Source: Dermanyssus gallinae (lineage: Eukaryota > Arthropoda > Arachnida > Mesostigmata > Dermanyssidae). Taken from it: 64,000 nt of DNA. The notes beneath the pieces were generated by a model, which was not told where the DNA came from, searched no databases, and worked only from the letters and a program-made list of their open reading frames with translations. Made by a program: the position numbers and the translations under genes. Location of the stretch: positions 1 to 64,000 of the forward strand of contig QVRM01001997.1 of assembly GCA_003439945.1 (NCBI GenBank), given 5' to 3'. This document shows, piece after piece, positions 24,648-37,769 of the stretch (position 1 is its first letter; every line of letters begins with the position of its first letter).

Positions 24648-24703
24648 GAGCTGCTAGGCCTACCTGATATAGGTCTCAGAGTTGTTGTTGTTGACGACAC
24701 TGA
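24648..24703. repeat. 56-bp direct repeat, copy 2
   Basis: Second identical copy, about 690 bp from the first, on the upstream side of the same exon and some 40 bp before the recognisable LINE endonuclease remnant. Confidence 0.97.
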
Positions 24704-24744
24704 CTAAAACACCTTAGCTGTTAATTCAAATGATTATAGTCAGA

Positions 24745-26650
24745 ACTACAATCATTCGACTTTGCCTCCCTCGGGCTGACTCAAATCATCACCGAAACAA
24801 CCCGCCCGATGTCCGCTTCGGCTCTGGATCATGCGTGCATTGATGGCGGTGACACCCTTCTCAATTACGACTGTATTACGACATTAACTGATCTTAACAG
24901 TAATTTTCTCTGATCATTTCCCTCCGTTCCGTCGTTTATTTCTCAACCCTACTTCTGCTTCTACTCCCGTACGGCGGGTCCCCAAAAATAGCAAAGCGGA
25001 TCTTTAGCGCATTTAACTAAGATCAGTTTGGCAATCAACGAATCACTACTGACTGGTCTGATTGCCTAATGTCCCTCGATCCTGCAACAGTTCTTGGAAC
25101 TTCTAACTCCAGACTATTTAACACTTATGATCAAGCCTTCCCCACACTAGCTATGCGTAACCGTGGACCGCGCTCCAAGATCTGGCACTCATCGGCTCTT
25201 CTACATCTACAAAAAGATCTTGACTCTGTCGGCCGTAAGTATGTTCGTGACAAATCCAACCAACACCTGAAAGCGGTTCACTACAAGTTGGTATCCAGAC
25301 GCAGGGCACAACTTAGCTCTAAATTTAGGAAGTACCATTGCGAACAAATAAAGGAGGCTTTTGGCCGTTTTTGGAAGTATGTCAATAAGACCGGCCGAGA
25401 ATTAAAAAAAATTATATTCTCTTTTTCGCTTCTGCCATTTCGCTTATACATTTATCTTTCGATACTGGCATTTTCCACGCAGTTTTAAGATAGTCTGCGT
25501 ACTTGCTCTTCACAAGGGTAGAACATCTCATCAATATGCTATATTGGCTATTGGCAGCTATTATATATATTGGCAGCTATTGGCCAATGGGCTTGACTTC
25601 TTTTCTCGCCAATGCATTTGAACAATGTGTCTTGATGCAGGTCTCGGCACACCTCGACCCTATTAATTTTTATTTTCCAAGACAATTTGGTTTTCGTGCG
25701 AGGAGTTTTACCGAGACCGCTAATGCTTTTATCTACCACACCATTATTGAGTCTTCCATTCAGAATAACGAATGTCTTGCAGTTGCGGTCAATATTAGCA
25801 AGGCTTTCGACTGTGTCAATTTTGAAATTTTGATCTTAAGAGATAGATTAGATAATGGTGGTTGTTCTTGGTTTCGGTCGTATCTTCAGGGTCGGGTAAA
25901 TACAGCACCGGGCCAATTGGCCTCATCCTACTACTATGCGCTATGTGCCTTGGCATACTTCAGGGGCCTGTAATGGAGCTTCTCCTGTCTATACTCTACA
26001 TCAATATAGCTCTACGAAGCCTAGATAGGTTTTCCAGTAAACGTACGGTATCTCATGTTGACGACTGCACTCTGCCGCTTCCTTAGCTAAAGATAATCTG
26101 CGGGCTGGTCTTAATATGGCGAACAAAGCATTTAAAGTCCCCTGTTATGCTTTTTGCAACGTTCGACTTAGGATCAAAGCCACAAAGCCCAAATTGTACT
26201 TTTCCGGACGTCCCACTCCTCCATAACCTTCTCCAGGGGCAACTCAATTATGGATGGTACTCTACTAGAGCTGTCCCCTAATATCACCTGTGTGGGCATA
26301 CTCATCAATGAGCAATGTGGGACTTAATAAAGTGTCATCGTAGCACTTCAGTCCCTGCAAAACAGGGCTATTCGCGCTATATTTGGTTTGCGACCTAGTG
26401 AATCAGTCGGCTACCTACTCAAAGAGCACGGTTGTCTTAATGTAAAACAGCTGATATGTTTTTGCGCTGTCATTATCATTTATAAAATCATCTACAATCT
26501 TATTGGGGCCGGAGAACCAGGGCATACATTTTATTGCTGCATCATAGCTTCTCCAAAACAAGCGCTCATTTATTCTTTGGAATAGAATTCCTCCCGTAAT
26601 TGCCGTCATTCCCGACCCTTTGGGCTTCAAGAGAAGCCGTAGAAAATTTG
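24745..26650 (+). mobile_element. Jockey/CR1-like LINE remnant (endonuclease end and reverse transcriptase)
   Basis: The left part encodes GLTQIITETTR and then LDHACID, the end of an AP-type endonuclease domain, followed in another frame by SDHFP near 24912. A reverse-transcriptase lead region follows (25069-25430), then FGFRARSFTETANAF and the palm motif VNISKAFDCVNFEIL with WFRSYLQGR (25690-25890). The catalytic YADD box has decayed to HVDD near 26058. The C-terminal LNVKQLICFCAVIIIYKIIY (26437-26496) is typical of CR1/Jockey proteins. Several frameshifts and stops make it inactive. The exact clade needs a tree. Confidence 0.85.
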
Positions 26651-28832
26651 TTTCTTCCTCGTAGTTTTCTTCTTTTTCGAGAGCGTGACCTCGTGTTAAC
26701 AATATCAGTTTTCACATTTGATTGACTTAGCTTGAAAATCTTTGTTAATTCATTAAATAAATTGCTATGAACATGTTTGATATTATTATTGTACTAACTA
26801 CTATTAATTCTTAATACAATTTTATCCGCTCATTTATATGCTACTACTTGGATTAATATTCACTTCTATTTCTTTCGATGCAACGAGCACATGATATCCG
26901 ATCTAGCCCCTGGGCAACTTCGTTAGTACAGAGGTTGTATGCTTTCGGGTGTATTTGCAAGTACTCATGAATTACGCTTTGTGTTTCATTCATATCGATT
27001 ATAAGTAAGCTTATCGACGACCTGTCTCTGATTGTCTGAATCGTTGCTTTACTCGCGTCGTATAAAACGTATATTTTGCAAACGCTTAAAACGTCCACTT
27101 TCTAAACATTCCAGGACAACAATTTCTTGTACATAATAAAACACCATTAATGTAAGGTCATCCATTAATCGTGGCTGGGATCACTTTGCCACTTCAAAAC
27201 TGCAGCGGAATTTGCTTTCCGGATGTCACGTTGAATAGACATGGTGGCACAGAACGGTGGCTTCTCACTTGTCTGCGGTGGGAGTCGCCAGCCGTTCCGA
27301 CACATAATCGGAGGAGCGTCAAGGGCCGTGTACCACGCGTCGCTAAATAACTAAATGATTTAAAGTAGAGTTTACGCGTCTCAATGTTCTCGCACACACA
27401 TACACCCATAATCAGACTCGCGGCTAATCAAACGACTAAGCTCAATTTGTTTGCAATCAGACACCTCAGAAACTCAGCCCCTGCAGTAATGGTCCGCTTC
27501 GCCAAACAAGAAAATAATGCTGTGTCGCTATATCACACAGAACGAGCTGAACTCGGCAGATGCGCCCCTAGCGGACCGTTAACTAGGAGCATCTATGCCG
27601 GTCAGGCCGGTAAGAGTAGCCGCAACAATAACCCCGACAAACCAAGTAGGTCCCTGGCGACTACTTTCACTACCCCTGAGTCATCTGGTAGTGGTAACAG
27701 CTTCTAACTACAATATGATCAGCTAGCTCATCAATATATTGAAATGATTGGAACGTTGCAGATAATGCCCTCACAATCATCATACAAAGGAATACACACA
27801 CACACACACAAGAGTCGAGGGAAACTATCGAATCGAAAGCTAATCAGACGTGCCACCATTAAAAGAAAAGCGTGCCCTGGGAGATCCGCCTTGTAACAGG
27901 GGAGAACGATTCGAATTGCGTGTCGTTCGCTTCGACGAGCGTCTAAAGCGAGCACGGAGGTTGCTCGGTCGACATGATGGCTCCACGGCAAAACGTGGAA
28001 AGTATGCGCTTGGTTCCGACCAGACCAGAAAAGGTGCCTTGAATAGCCCGGAGTAGTACGGAGAGGGACAGAAAGAGAAAGAGACAGAGAGAGAGAGTTG
28101 AAAGCCATAGTGCACGTTCCGTGAACGCTACACTGATTAATAGTGCCATTCATTGTGCACGCATGCGTGCACTTACACGTTGGGGGGCTTATTGGCTCGT
28201 CATATTCCACACTTTATCGCCAAACACGTTATTCGATCAGATAACTTTCAGTACGTTGGCTTCCGGGGACTTGTGCTTTGTTCTCGGTCCGCTAACCCGC
28301 GTTTTCGCGTGGAGCTAACACCATCGATGAGTCAGTCAATGGGCGACGCCATGGGCCGGCCATCCAGTTCGATAATTTCTGTTCAGGGCAGCCATCACTC
28401 GCACTAATAGCGATCTACCTGCTGCCAGTGCCGTTGCCGGTGCGTCATTAAGAATCATGGCTATTGGCACCGTGGCCCTCTTCATCGATCTATGTACTTC
28501 TACGTTTATTAATTAATAATATTTATTTCACTAAAATAGAGTATCTACAAGATCGTTCATGTGTGATATTAATAGGTATTATTTGTTGTTCTGCCGTTCC
28601 ACCGAGAGAGAGGAAATGCAGAGCTCCTCTCGTTATTGAGCCGAGCTCTATAGGCTCTAGTTACCTAAATATATAATAAAAACATTATATATTTAGATAC
28701 CTAGAAGAGGTTTCTCCGAAAAGCCGACCTGCGCCGAACGTATGTACGCCTGTTCAGTTGCTCTACCAGATAAATACGCGCATGCTTTGATTGTCGTCGC
28801 TATCCTATCGACTAGGGTTATGTAACACTTAC

Positions 28833-28924
28833 GTTGTTCGGTTTTTGGCTGTCCAAGTTGTAGTGTAAAGGAGAGATTCTTCTCATAACGCTCCTCGTCG
28901 ATGATTGTAATTGGAATCGTTTTC
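28833..28924 (-). CDS. Calx: Na+/Ca2+ exchanger exon, CBD2 strand region (equivalent of the alternatively spliced segment)
   Basis: This 92-bp exon encodes about 31 residues containing KTIPITIIDEERYEKNLSF and ending LGQPKTEQ. It aligns with KTIRVKIVDEEEYERQENF and LGEPK of NCX1 CBD2, which in vertebrates is the start of the region with mutually exclusive exons. The IIDEE motif keeps the Asp equivalent to NCX1 D578. Acceptor CTTGCAG and donor GTAAGT are both strong; the phase goes from 2 to 1. I looked for a second, alternative copy of this exon in the neighbouring introns and did not see one by eye. A degraded LINE lies in the intron upstream. Confidence 0.96.
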
Positions 28925-29559
28925 CTGCAAGACCACAACAAGGGATCAGAATACATTGAGAGGCGACAGCTACAGGTCATGTATGCATAGACGCTGCCGC
29001 TGCAGACTATGTCTCGTGGATTATTCGATTGCGTAATTATTTATTCTCAATTAAAACAACTCTGATGTGTAGACGCCTGCAAGCGTTTGATCGACCGCCG
29101 GCGGTCTGCCTTGGCGTCTTCAAATCCGTCCGTCCCTTTACAAAGTGCATAAAAATACTAGACACCGCTTTAATCACCCCGTTAATTTCTCATGCGTCTC
29201 GCGGTGTCCTTAAGATGCTTACTAGTGCCTGCGCTAATGGCACCCAACCTATCCAGGGCAATAGACACACAGTGGCAGCTTCTTGGCAGCTTGCGCTACT
29301 TTTTCATTTCTCCAAGTCAGCGTGTTCTGCAATCCACCTAGACCTTACTGACCTGTGGCGTAGATACAACCTCGTCGCATTACATAACGTTCCCGGATTT
29401 TTATCGGAACTATTCTTATTTTATTTTATTAAAATGGAGGTCCTTTAAAGCGCCCCGTTTTTTACTATTCCTTTCGAATGTTGGTTTTCAACCGATATCT
29501 TATCTCGTTATTGGCTCGTTCTCCAAGTCCGTTGTTGTTTTTCCAGCTCGTTTTTCTTC

Positions 29560-30800
29560 TCATTATGACTTCCACTAGTCTGACACCTTGCTCCCAGCGT
29601 CATGAATGGAGACGCCATCGCCGGCGAGTTCTGTCGTACGTAGTTTAAATTCGGGGCAGAGAAAGATTGTGTGGTTTACATCATTCTCCTCGCCTGTGTC
29701 GCACAAGATGGATTTGACGTCCAGAGCCTTATCTATCCTATGCAGGTTTTTTTGAAGGCACCCATGCCCCGTCAACACCTCAACGCGTCAGATAGTAGGT
29801 GACGTTTCCATGCATTCTGTTGAGCCATTTCTCAAGGTCCGCAAGGATGGCATGATAAGTTCAAGCTTCTGGTTTCTGTGCCATTCCCTAATAGTCTGTC
29901 TCCGGGTCTTGATTTTTCGTGGGGACCGGTTCTGGTTCCTCCGTATTCGCTTCTTGATGATCTTGGGCCACGGTATGAGTGTTGCTATTGCGATGATGAC
30001 CGTTGTTTTCACTGTTCTGTATGCGCTGGCGATTCGCACTTGTTTTATATGCGCTGTCAAGAGTTTTTCCTGTTTTTCTTCAGCTTAATGGCGTTTAGTC
30101 CCCATGTTGGAGCGGCGTGCAGAACAGTGGACTCCGCCATCGAGGCGATAAGTCTTACCTTGTCGTCGATTACTCCGCGCGTCCTTGGCAGGATCTTGGC
30201 CAGGTTATTTGCCAACCGTTATCTACTTTCGTGGTTAGCAGGGCGGCTAGGTCATTCGCATACGCGATTGTCTTGACGCCCTGCAGTCTGCGAAGTTTCT
30301 TTCCGTCGTCGTACGCCACGCTCGAGAGCCGAGACCTTGATATAGACCCCTGTGGGAGGCCGGCAGTCATGCTGCACTCCGTGTTCAGGTGGTTGACTGA
30401 CCTGCTGCTGAGGAGGCTTAGAAGGCTATATCTATTTTTGTTATTTTGGGATATTATATTTTGGGATATTCCTTTTTTGTGCCATTACATCTATGATGAC
30501 CTGCCAACTCAGTGAGTTGAAGGCGTTGCGGACGTCCAGAAAAACCATGCACAGCTTCCTGGACCATTGGTTGTTCTTTCTTTGCTTTTTGGCCTTCTGT
30601 AGAACTAGGTCGATAGTCATTTTCGTCAACAGCTTTTTGCGGACGCCAAATTGCTTATCGAAGAGTGCTTCTCTATCTTCCAGTTCTGTAGTTAGGCTTA
30701 TATTGTCGATCATTTCAAATGCTTTGTCCAAGGGGTTCTTAGGGTCGTTTCAAATGCATTCATGCCCAAAAGACATATTGCGCCATTTGCGCTAGGGTCA
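29560..30800 (-). mobile_element. R1-clade LINE remnant (reverse transcriptase and C-terminus)
   Basis: On the minus strand the palm motif reads VFLDVRNAFNSLSWQVIIDV (about 30490-30550), then GLPQGSIS (30341-30364) and AYANDLAALL (30235-30265). The NAFNS form of motif A is characteristic of R1/LOA elements. The active-site box is YAND instead of YADD, so the enzyme would be dead. Downstream come RIASAYRT (about 30020) and LTGHGCLQKNLHRI with the zinc knuckle CDTGEENDVNHTIFLC (29660-29778). Frame changes separate the pieces. The 5' part of the element is not recognisable. Confidence 0.88.
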
Positions 30801-31606
30801 GTAGGCGATTTGGCTTGCTGGTCATCATCAGCTGTACATCATCTTTTTGCCTCTTTGCATCTAGCATGGCCTGGGCTTAGTTGGACCGGCCCAGCTTCAT
30901 CTGTATGCACTTGACACTCGTCATCGGGTTGCTGTTGTTGCCGCGCTCGTGGATCCGTGGATTCTGGTCTTGCTAGACAGATGTGCGCGCTTCGCCCGCT
31001 GCTTGGGTGGGTGGCGCCGGCGATAGCGGCCGTTTCATCATTCAAAACACTTGTCAGGCGATGAACTATTCAACTATAGCGTTGAAATTGGCCTTCTGCC
31101 AAGTCAGTTGTTCAGTCTCACTCTCCCTCCCTCCCACTCTTTCTCTCTCCTTCGTGCATCGAAAACGCAGTTTGGTCGATCATGGAGTTCGATACTCGTC
31201 GTGTTCACTCCCTGTAATCACACCTTTCCACTGATGGCACTCAGTGCACTTCTGCGATAGGTTTATTGTTTACATCCGGCGACCGTTGGAGTTCGGCGCT
31301 CGAAATGCTGGCTGAGATAGTCAGAATCGATTTTTACGTTTTTCACCGTTTTGATGCAACAAATTGCACCTATTGCTGCGCCGAGATAAGGTAGTTGTTT
31401 AATGTAACCACCGGAACTTCCGCGCTTATACTAATTTTAGCGGTACTTTTCCGGGAGAACGTCTAACACGTCCCGCCTGCACGATGTCAACACCAATATT
31501 ACAACTTTTTTTATAATTGATAAATATGTTACAACCGTTTCTCAAAGGAACCACTTGCGCTTTACTTCAATGACCAATACTACAACTAACTACTACTAGT
31601 TTTCGG

Positions 31607-31781
31607 GCTGACCCTCAGTGAAGATTTAACCTCCAGGGGACTGCATTTTGCATTGCTTCATAGATGGGCCTCTATAAATTCAGATGCGAAACAGTGGGGC
31701 TTGAACCCGCGCTGCATCTATGTGTCTCCACCGGTCGTGGGGCGCAGATGAATGCACCCATCACGCGACCGGGCACCTTGA
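31607..31781 (-). mobile_element. tRNA-derived SINE, family A, copy 1
   Basis: On the minus strand it starts GGTCGCGTGATGGGTGCATT (A-box region) and has GCGGGTTCAAGCCCC, a near-perfect B box. It then shares the body with the copies at 37372-37543 and 60497-60665, including GAAGCAATGC. It is inserted about 57 bp beyond the donor of the CBD1/CBD2 exon. Confidence 0.85.
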
Positions 31782-31837
31782 CGCTACTAAAAAAAACTTA
31801 CTGTTACGTTTACTTCTAGTGCAACTAAAGTACTCAC

Positions 31838-32137
31838 GAGATTTCGTTGTTCTCGAAGATGAGAGTGCCTTCGGCGTGCTCGTACTGCACGCCGGGCTTG
31901 GCCGTATCGGGCACCGTCTTGTACGGTAGCAAGACGCGACCACGCGCTCCCGATGTCCGGTTGACGGTCATCCGGTACTCGCCGATGGCCTCGCTGAGCG
32001 ACACATCGGTTTCGGCCAGACTGAAGCAGCCACAGTGGTCGTCATCGAGAATCATGACGGTGCAGATCGACGGCGTCTCCAGCACGACCGGGGGGTCGTC
32101 TTCATGCGGTTCCTGGCTGTAGTGCGGATTTGACAGT
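31838..32137 (-). CDS. Calx: Na+/Ca2+ exchanger exon, end of CBD1 and most of CBD2
   Basis: At 300 bp this is the longest exon in the window; it encodes about residues 259-359. It begins LSNPHYSQEP, completing the NCX motif FYVRLSN, and carries the CBD1-CBD2 hinge CTVMILDDDHCGCF (NCX1: ATVTILDDDHAGIF), whose DDD completes the CBD1 Ca2+ site. CBD2 follows with VSLSEAIGEY, NRTSGARGRVLLPYKT and EGTLIFENNEIS. Where NCX1 has an Asp ligand in the GGEDFED loop, this protein has PGVQYEH, so one CBD2 Ca2+ ligand seems to be missing. The acceptor is TTCCTGTAG, the donor GTGAGT, and the phase is 2 at both ends. Confidence 0.98.
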
Positions 32138-35100
32138 CTACAGGAACAGACAGAACAAACAGCTTCATCGGTTACGCAAATCACGGAGTTGGTGGGTTCG
32201 CAGTTTGTAGTCGCGACGATGTAATTGCAACACTGCTACTACTGAGCTTGGTGATGGTTTATGCTTAATAATCATTTCTTTAACATGTACTAAGTAGGAA
32301 AATATATAAGCTAGATTCTTCCTGCAGGACATCGACGCAACTCGAGCGTGGACAACAGGGGACGAAACCTTTGCGGCGGCACGGATGTGATATGACTGAT
32401 CATATAAAGCGCGCCCGTAAGCGCTCTCGGAAATGTTGTGGGAAATACGTACATGAGTCCAATCTCGTGTAACAATTAGCGAGGCACTCCAACAACAGAA
32501 CTGCGTCCTTGCCGCTATCGACTGCTAGGTACAGCGATAGCACCGCCCTCTACTGTACACGGAGTCTGGTTTCATATGCATAGACCACGTACAAGTTTAT
32601 TATATGAACTATTATTACATCGCTTATATATACAGTTTATTATATGATCGAATGTATTATGCGCACATGTACGTGGATCATTCGGTAAGAGTTTTGTCTA
32701 TTTTTCTTGCCTGGAGACGCTTTACTTTATCGAGGGGTCGATACATTGAAACATCACTACAGTTTCACGTATGCGGATTTCTAAGGATGCTACGCCGAGA
32801 ATATATACTGAGGCACTGATGTTTACCACTCGAAGGAACAGTCAACGGTGCCCTGGCGGATATCTGACAATACCTTCAGACGCTAGGTCTCGAAAAGGTA
32901 GCTTCACAAAAATCAAAACAAATTCTGTTAAATGGACTTACACGCCCTCTACAAAACCTTAAGTTACGCCTAGAAGGGCGTCGTGTAACACCCACGCCCT
33001 CGGTCCAGTAAAATCTGGGCGTGATCCTCAAAAGAGCTTCACACTTCATGTGCGCTATGCAGCGAAAAAAACAGCTGCAAAAAAGTGGCTGCTTTCAGCA
33101 ATTTATATGTACACCGAACTAGTAAAACTGACCCCCTTTATGCCGTGTATGCAATTCAGTAGAGGTTGATGAGGTAAGGCACTGCAACGAACGCTGCGCC
33201 TTTTTCAATACTGAGCGAAAGCGACTGTTTCGGAATCTTAGACTAGTAAGCTTCCTGACATGCCAAGCCATGGAAGAGGCATGATCCTCAAGGATCATGA
33301 ATCTCGATATTTGTTATTATAATTCGTTGTTATTCCTCTAATATTTAATATTATTATAATAAGGTGGTTCGCAGAACTTGTCCTGGAGGCAAAAATACCC
33401 GCCGGACAAAGTCGAGCAGCCTTAATGGCAAGATAAAGTGACCAGTTGAAGTAGTCTCGAGAAAACTACACTGCGGCCACACCCCCGGCATGGGGTCACG
33501 AAGACGACTGGATTTTAGTGGGTTTGTGAGATCCCACTACCGTGTATATATATATATATATATGTTGATATTCAGTTTTACACCAGATGAGCTAGGATAT
33601 ACCAAAGGTATCAAACGAACATAAAAGCGCACCAACTGAACACACGTCAGCAGTGCAAGAAGATATACCGCGCCTTCCCACAGTAGCCGGCATAATGGTA
33701 TAATGAGCGTAATCTGTCACAGTATTTGTACATACACAGTCGCTTAGCAGATGAGTAAAGCTTACGGTATGGGGTAAACAATGTCGCAGTGTTCTGTACT
33801 GCAGACTGCACGACAACAATCGGCCGATTCGATCGACGACCCGCTTCCCTGCGTACGTCTAAGGCTGTTGCTTCTGCCATGGTGAATTTGCGGTCGATAC
33901 TTGCCATTTTGGTTTCGTAGTCGCCAACGCCAAGAAAGCCTCTTTTGCTATATACTCTATTACTCGAGTGTCGATGGAATGAATACACAGCCACAGTTCC
34001 TCCGTCCTCTTTAAGAAGCAGAGTCTCTCTGTCGGTAAGTAGGTAGACAGAGCCTGTTTTGAATAGGCACATGCATTGCCAGCATTTTATTAAGGAACGC
34101 TGCCTTTAGAGTATCGGCAGTGGCCACGTTGGCCGACGCCAGTCAGTGCCAGATGACTTCGATGCCTTACGAGGAGCAGGCAATGAAAGCCTACAACCTG
34201 CAGGTCAAGCGGTAAAACCAGAACGTACGGACACCCGTTGCGACAGGTCAATCAAGATCGTGGTAATAAGGGATTTTATATTGCGCTCGGCGATGACACA
34301 ATCTCTTATCGCTTATTGTATTGATCCGCAGATCCATATCCGCGACGAACCGTTTGTCGTCCATAAGTGAATCCAACCTCTTTTTTTTAATAAGGTAAAT
34401 GCAAACGGAACTATACAGAACAAAGTCTTCATATAAAAGGAGTTTCACATTATTAGTATATGCATAACAAGCAAAACAAGATCATTTCTGACGGAGATCC
34501 ACGTAGGAAATAGTAAACCATCTTAAATCAAATGCGCCAATGGCGTTAACACACGCTCGCCTCAGCGTGTTGTTATTGTATACTGACCTAAAGATGGCAA
34601 GACCTACATTCGTTTATACGTGAAACTAAAATAATCACCCAGGAGTCGCACGCTTTGTAAATCACCAGCATTGTTATTGTCAGTATACTTACGGTTTCTA
34701 GATTACGTTAGGAACGGTTTCCAATGTCGCACTGAGCATAACAAAAGCCTGATTGTATGACGGGTGGCCAGGCGAGCCCAGGCAAATTCAGTTTATTGTT
34801 TCGTAGCTAACGGTTGACATGCCTAGTTGGTGAGTGATCAGGTAATTCTGAACACACGTCAACGCCCTGTATTGATTGTAGCCATATCATTTTTGCTATA
34901 AATAAAAACAAACTTCACCTAATCTTACACGTCGTCAGTATTCATTCTCGAAATTCTGTAAGCACATTTTCAGAACGTTGCAACCCTTTCAGCGTTATAA
35001 GACAGGGGTATCGTGTGGAACGCAAGGAGCTCTCCACTTACCATCTGAGAATACTGAGCCCCCTGCGCGGGGGGTGGGAGGGGAGTGGCCTTAGGCTCGG

Positions 35101-37065
35101 CTGAAATCTCCCTCGGGAGCTCGGATGTTATGTTTAGCTATCCAGGTCTCCCCTCAGGTCACAGGTAGAGGGCGGCACGTGGCGGGTACAGTACTCTGTA
35201 GAGCTATTTCAAGCGTTCAACGGTTTTAGTTCCCAGCGCCCTTCGTTTTGATTCTTTCTTGGCTTCTGTTGCAGTCTATCTGTCCGGAGTTGCCGGTTCC
35301 GCAACAGAATTCGCCGCCTCGTAACATCTGATCCTCCTACGACCGATTGTACAAAGCGAAGTATTCACCATTGCCCCTAGCACTACCTTAGAGCTTGCCT
35401 TTGAGCGTTTGCCCTAGCCTGGGCGCTCGCTCGGACCTCTGCAAGCACGGTGGCTTGTCGTTCGTAAATATAGCCAGACAATCCGTCAGCTAAAACTCAA
35501 TTTAGCATTTATAGAGCCCCTCCACATCATCGTCGTCGTTATTCTCACTACAACAATCGCATCAGGGAAACCTATTTTACTACCGACGTGTACATAGAAC
35601 CCCACAGTAGTGGCTTATTATCAGCTTCAGCGGCCTGTCCGCGACTACCACAGCGAACCCGCTCGGCTGATGTAGGGTGTGACATTCAGCCGACGCGCGA
35701 ACAACGATTGTGGTTGTCGTTAGAACGCGTTCTACTAACGCTTACACGGCATAACGACGCCGGTGCAAGTCATGGTTGTTGTTGTTGATAATCGTCATTA
35801 CATTTTTGAATGGGCAGAGACGGCTTCAACTGCAACTCAACCTGTAACTCGAAGAGCATAACATTTCACCTTCCAGTTAGGCGAAATGCCTGGACGTACT
35901 CCTTGTACTCCTGTCGGCGTGGCGAGGGCCACACATGCGCACTGAGCGGCTGTTAAAGCACTAAGGCTATCGCACGTCTCTCCAACCTGCTCCAGCCCCT
36001 TCGGACAGACGCGACGAGCCTCTGACGAGCAGCGTCCGTGAAGCGTTATACTTAAGCATTTATATTAAAATGCGTGTCCTATAATATTGGTATCGAATAG
36101 AATTGTTATTGACCGGCGTATTAATTTTTATTATTATAAAACTAAGCATTTACATTATTCTCTCTTTATAATATTTAGGCACAGCCTGTACTTTAAGTAC
36201 CAATTTAAAGTACGTTTAATTACGCGGCTGGTTGTGTACGTAACATCGCTAGTTCAATTCTGCAAGGAAAGTGGGGTGAGAAAAGTTATTTCATCGGCAA
36301 AAGCGATAGCCTTTAGTTTCGCTAGCCTTTAGGAGACCGGTTAATCAATATTTGAAATAGTGTTGATGAAAGGCTGGCCTCTTGCTGTGTACCGATGTGC
36401 GAGGAGCATGGAGATAACATGTTCTCGTCGTTTCTGGCATATGCACGCGGTCGCTTAAGAATGAAACAAAAAAATCGATAGTCCTTCAGTGAAATTTAGT
36501 TGTGTGAGCACATATTGATGAGAATGTTTTTATACACTGATTCAATCATGTTTTTAACATCAACAAATATTACAACAAACATGCTGGTCATATGCTAATA
36601 AAATCGGTAAATGTCAGCATTACTGTCGTGGTTTTTGGTACTATCACTGTTGGATTGTTGTTGTTGTGGTGCTCGCTCTTGTATGTCAGTATAGGAACGA
36701 GGTATTCAGAGGTCGGACAATGATGAAGACTGACGAGAACTGCGGCAATAACATGAAGTGCGAATATACGACCGATCGTGGCTGCTGTGTAAGAATGTCT
36801 AAGCCATCTAGGTCACTATAAGGGCCGACTATAGACGCCGACTCCGATAGCGTCGTCAGAGCTGTTCAGATCTTTGGCCATTCAGTCAGTGAGCCAACCA
36901 GCCACTCTCCTCCTGTTCTCTCTCGGACCTAATACGTATCAAGGTCAAACTGAGAATGGCGCAAAGAAGCTCGAACTCAGACGCTGTCTCCGACAGCGGC
37001 GACGACAACCGTTTTTGTGACGATCACAAAGCGACAAATATCTAACATATGCATTCGTGTATATA

Positions 37066-37068
<3 letters not shown>

Positions 37069-37103
<35 letters not shown>
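37069..37103. repeat. (TA)n microsatellite
   Basis: About 17 TA units; a second tract of about 14 units follows at 37184-37211. Confidence 0.95.
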
Positions 37104-37106
<3 letters not shown>

Positions 37107-37181
37107 CATATTGTGATGATTTATTAATCATTTACAATATGTTTGCACACTCGGCAGTGCTCGCCGTAATAAAAATGGTGG

Positions 37182-37215
<34 letters not shown>

Positions 37216-37371
37216 ACGCATAAAACTGGACATGAGCAGCAACAATATGGAGGCTGCCAGATTAGACAGGCCTTATGTTCAGAGTCTTCATTCACCTTTA
37301 CTTTGAGCTTCATTTATTTCTCTTTCCGTCCATCCATTGCAGGATGCATTAGATACGTGAACTAAATGACT

Positions 37372-37543
37372 CTGTGAGCTGACTCTCAGCCAAGATTTAA
37401 CGTCCATGGGACTGCTTTTCGCATTGCTTCCTAGACGGACCCCCATAAATACAAATGTGCAACGGTGGGGTCTCGAACCCGCGCACCTATGTGTCTTCTC
37501 TGGTCGCGAGGCGCAGACGAATGCACCACGCCACCGGGCTCGG
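37372..37543 (-). mobile_element. tRNA-derived SINE, family A, copy 2
   Basis: Minus-strand A-box region CCCGGTGGCGTGGTGCATTC and B box GGGTTCGAGACCCC, followed by CACCGTTGCACATTTGTATT and GAAGCAATGCG. Its tail (GTTAAATCTTGGCTGAGAGT) is shared with copy 1. The B box is the best preserved of the three. Confidence 0.9.
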
Positions 37544-37716
37544 CGAGATTCGTGAACTGCCAAAAATGCAAAGGAAGAAAGAAAAATAGACACGCAACGA
37601 GCAGGAAATAAATCTCTGAAAAATCGAGGCAGCCAATACGATAAAGACCTCGTCGCAAACAAATAGCAGGTCAAATGACCACGGATCAAAAGGTTGAAAT
37701 GACTACGCGGAATACG

Positions 37717-37718
<2 letters not shown>

Positions 37719-37767
<49 letters not shown>
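37719..37767. repeat. Poly(A) followed by (TA)n
   Basis: About 27 A residues run directly into about 10 TA units, the pattern expected of a retroposon tail that later grew a microsatellite. The plus-strand element that would own this tail is not recognisable. Confidence 0.8.

Positions 37768-37769
<2 letters not shown>

Larger units (their letters stand above)
24318..28832 (-). other. Intron of about 4.5 kb
   Basis: Contains the second 56-bp repeat, a plus-strand LINE remnant (24745-26650) that lies antisense to the gene, and about 2.2 kb from 26650 to 28832 without a recognised gene. A 13-bp inverted repeat (CTAAATATATAAT and its complement) lies near 28661-28699, beside the CBD2 exon. Confidence 0.8.
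28925..31837 (-). other. Intron within CBD2
   Basis: About 2.9 kb, largely occupied by an R1-like LINE remnant in the same orientation as the gene, with a SINE (31607-31781) close to the upstream exon. Confidence 0.85.
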
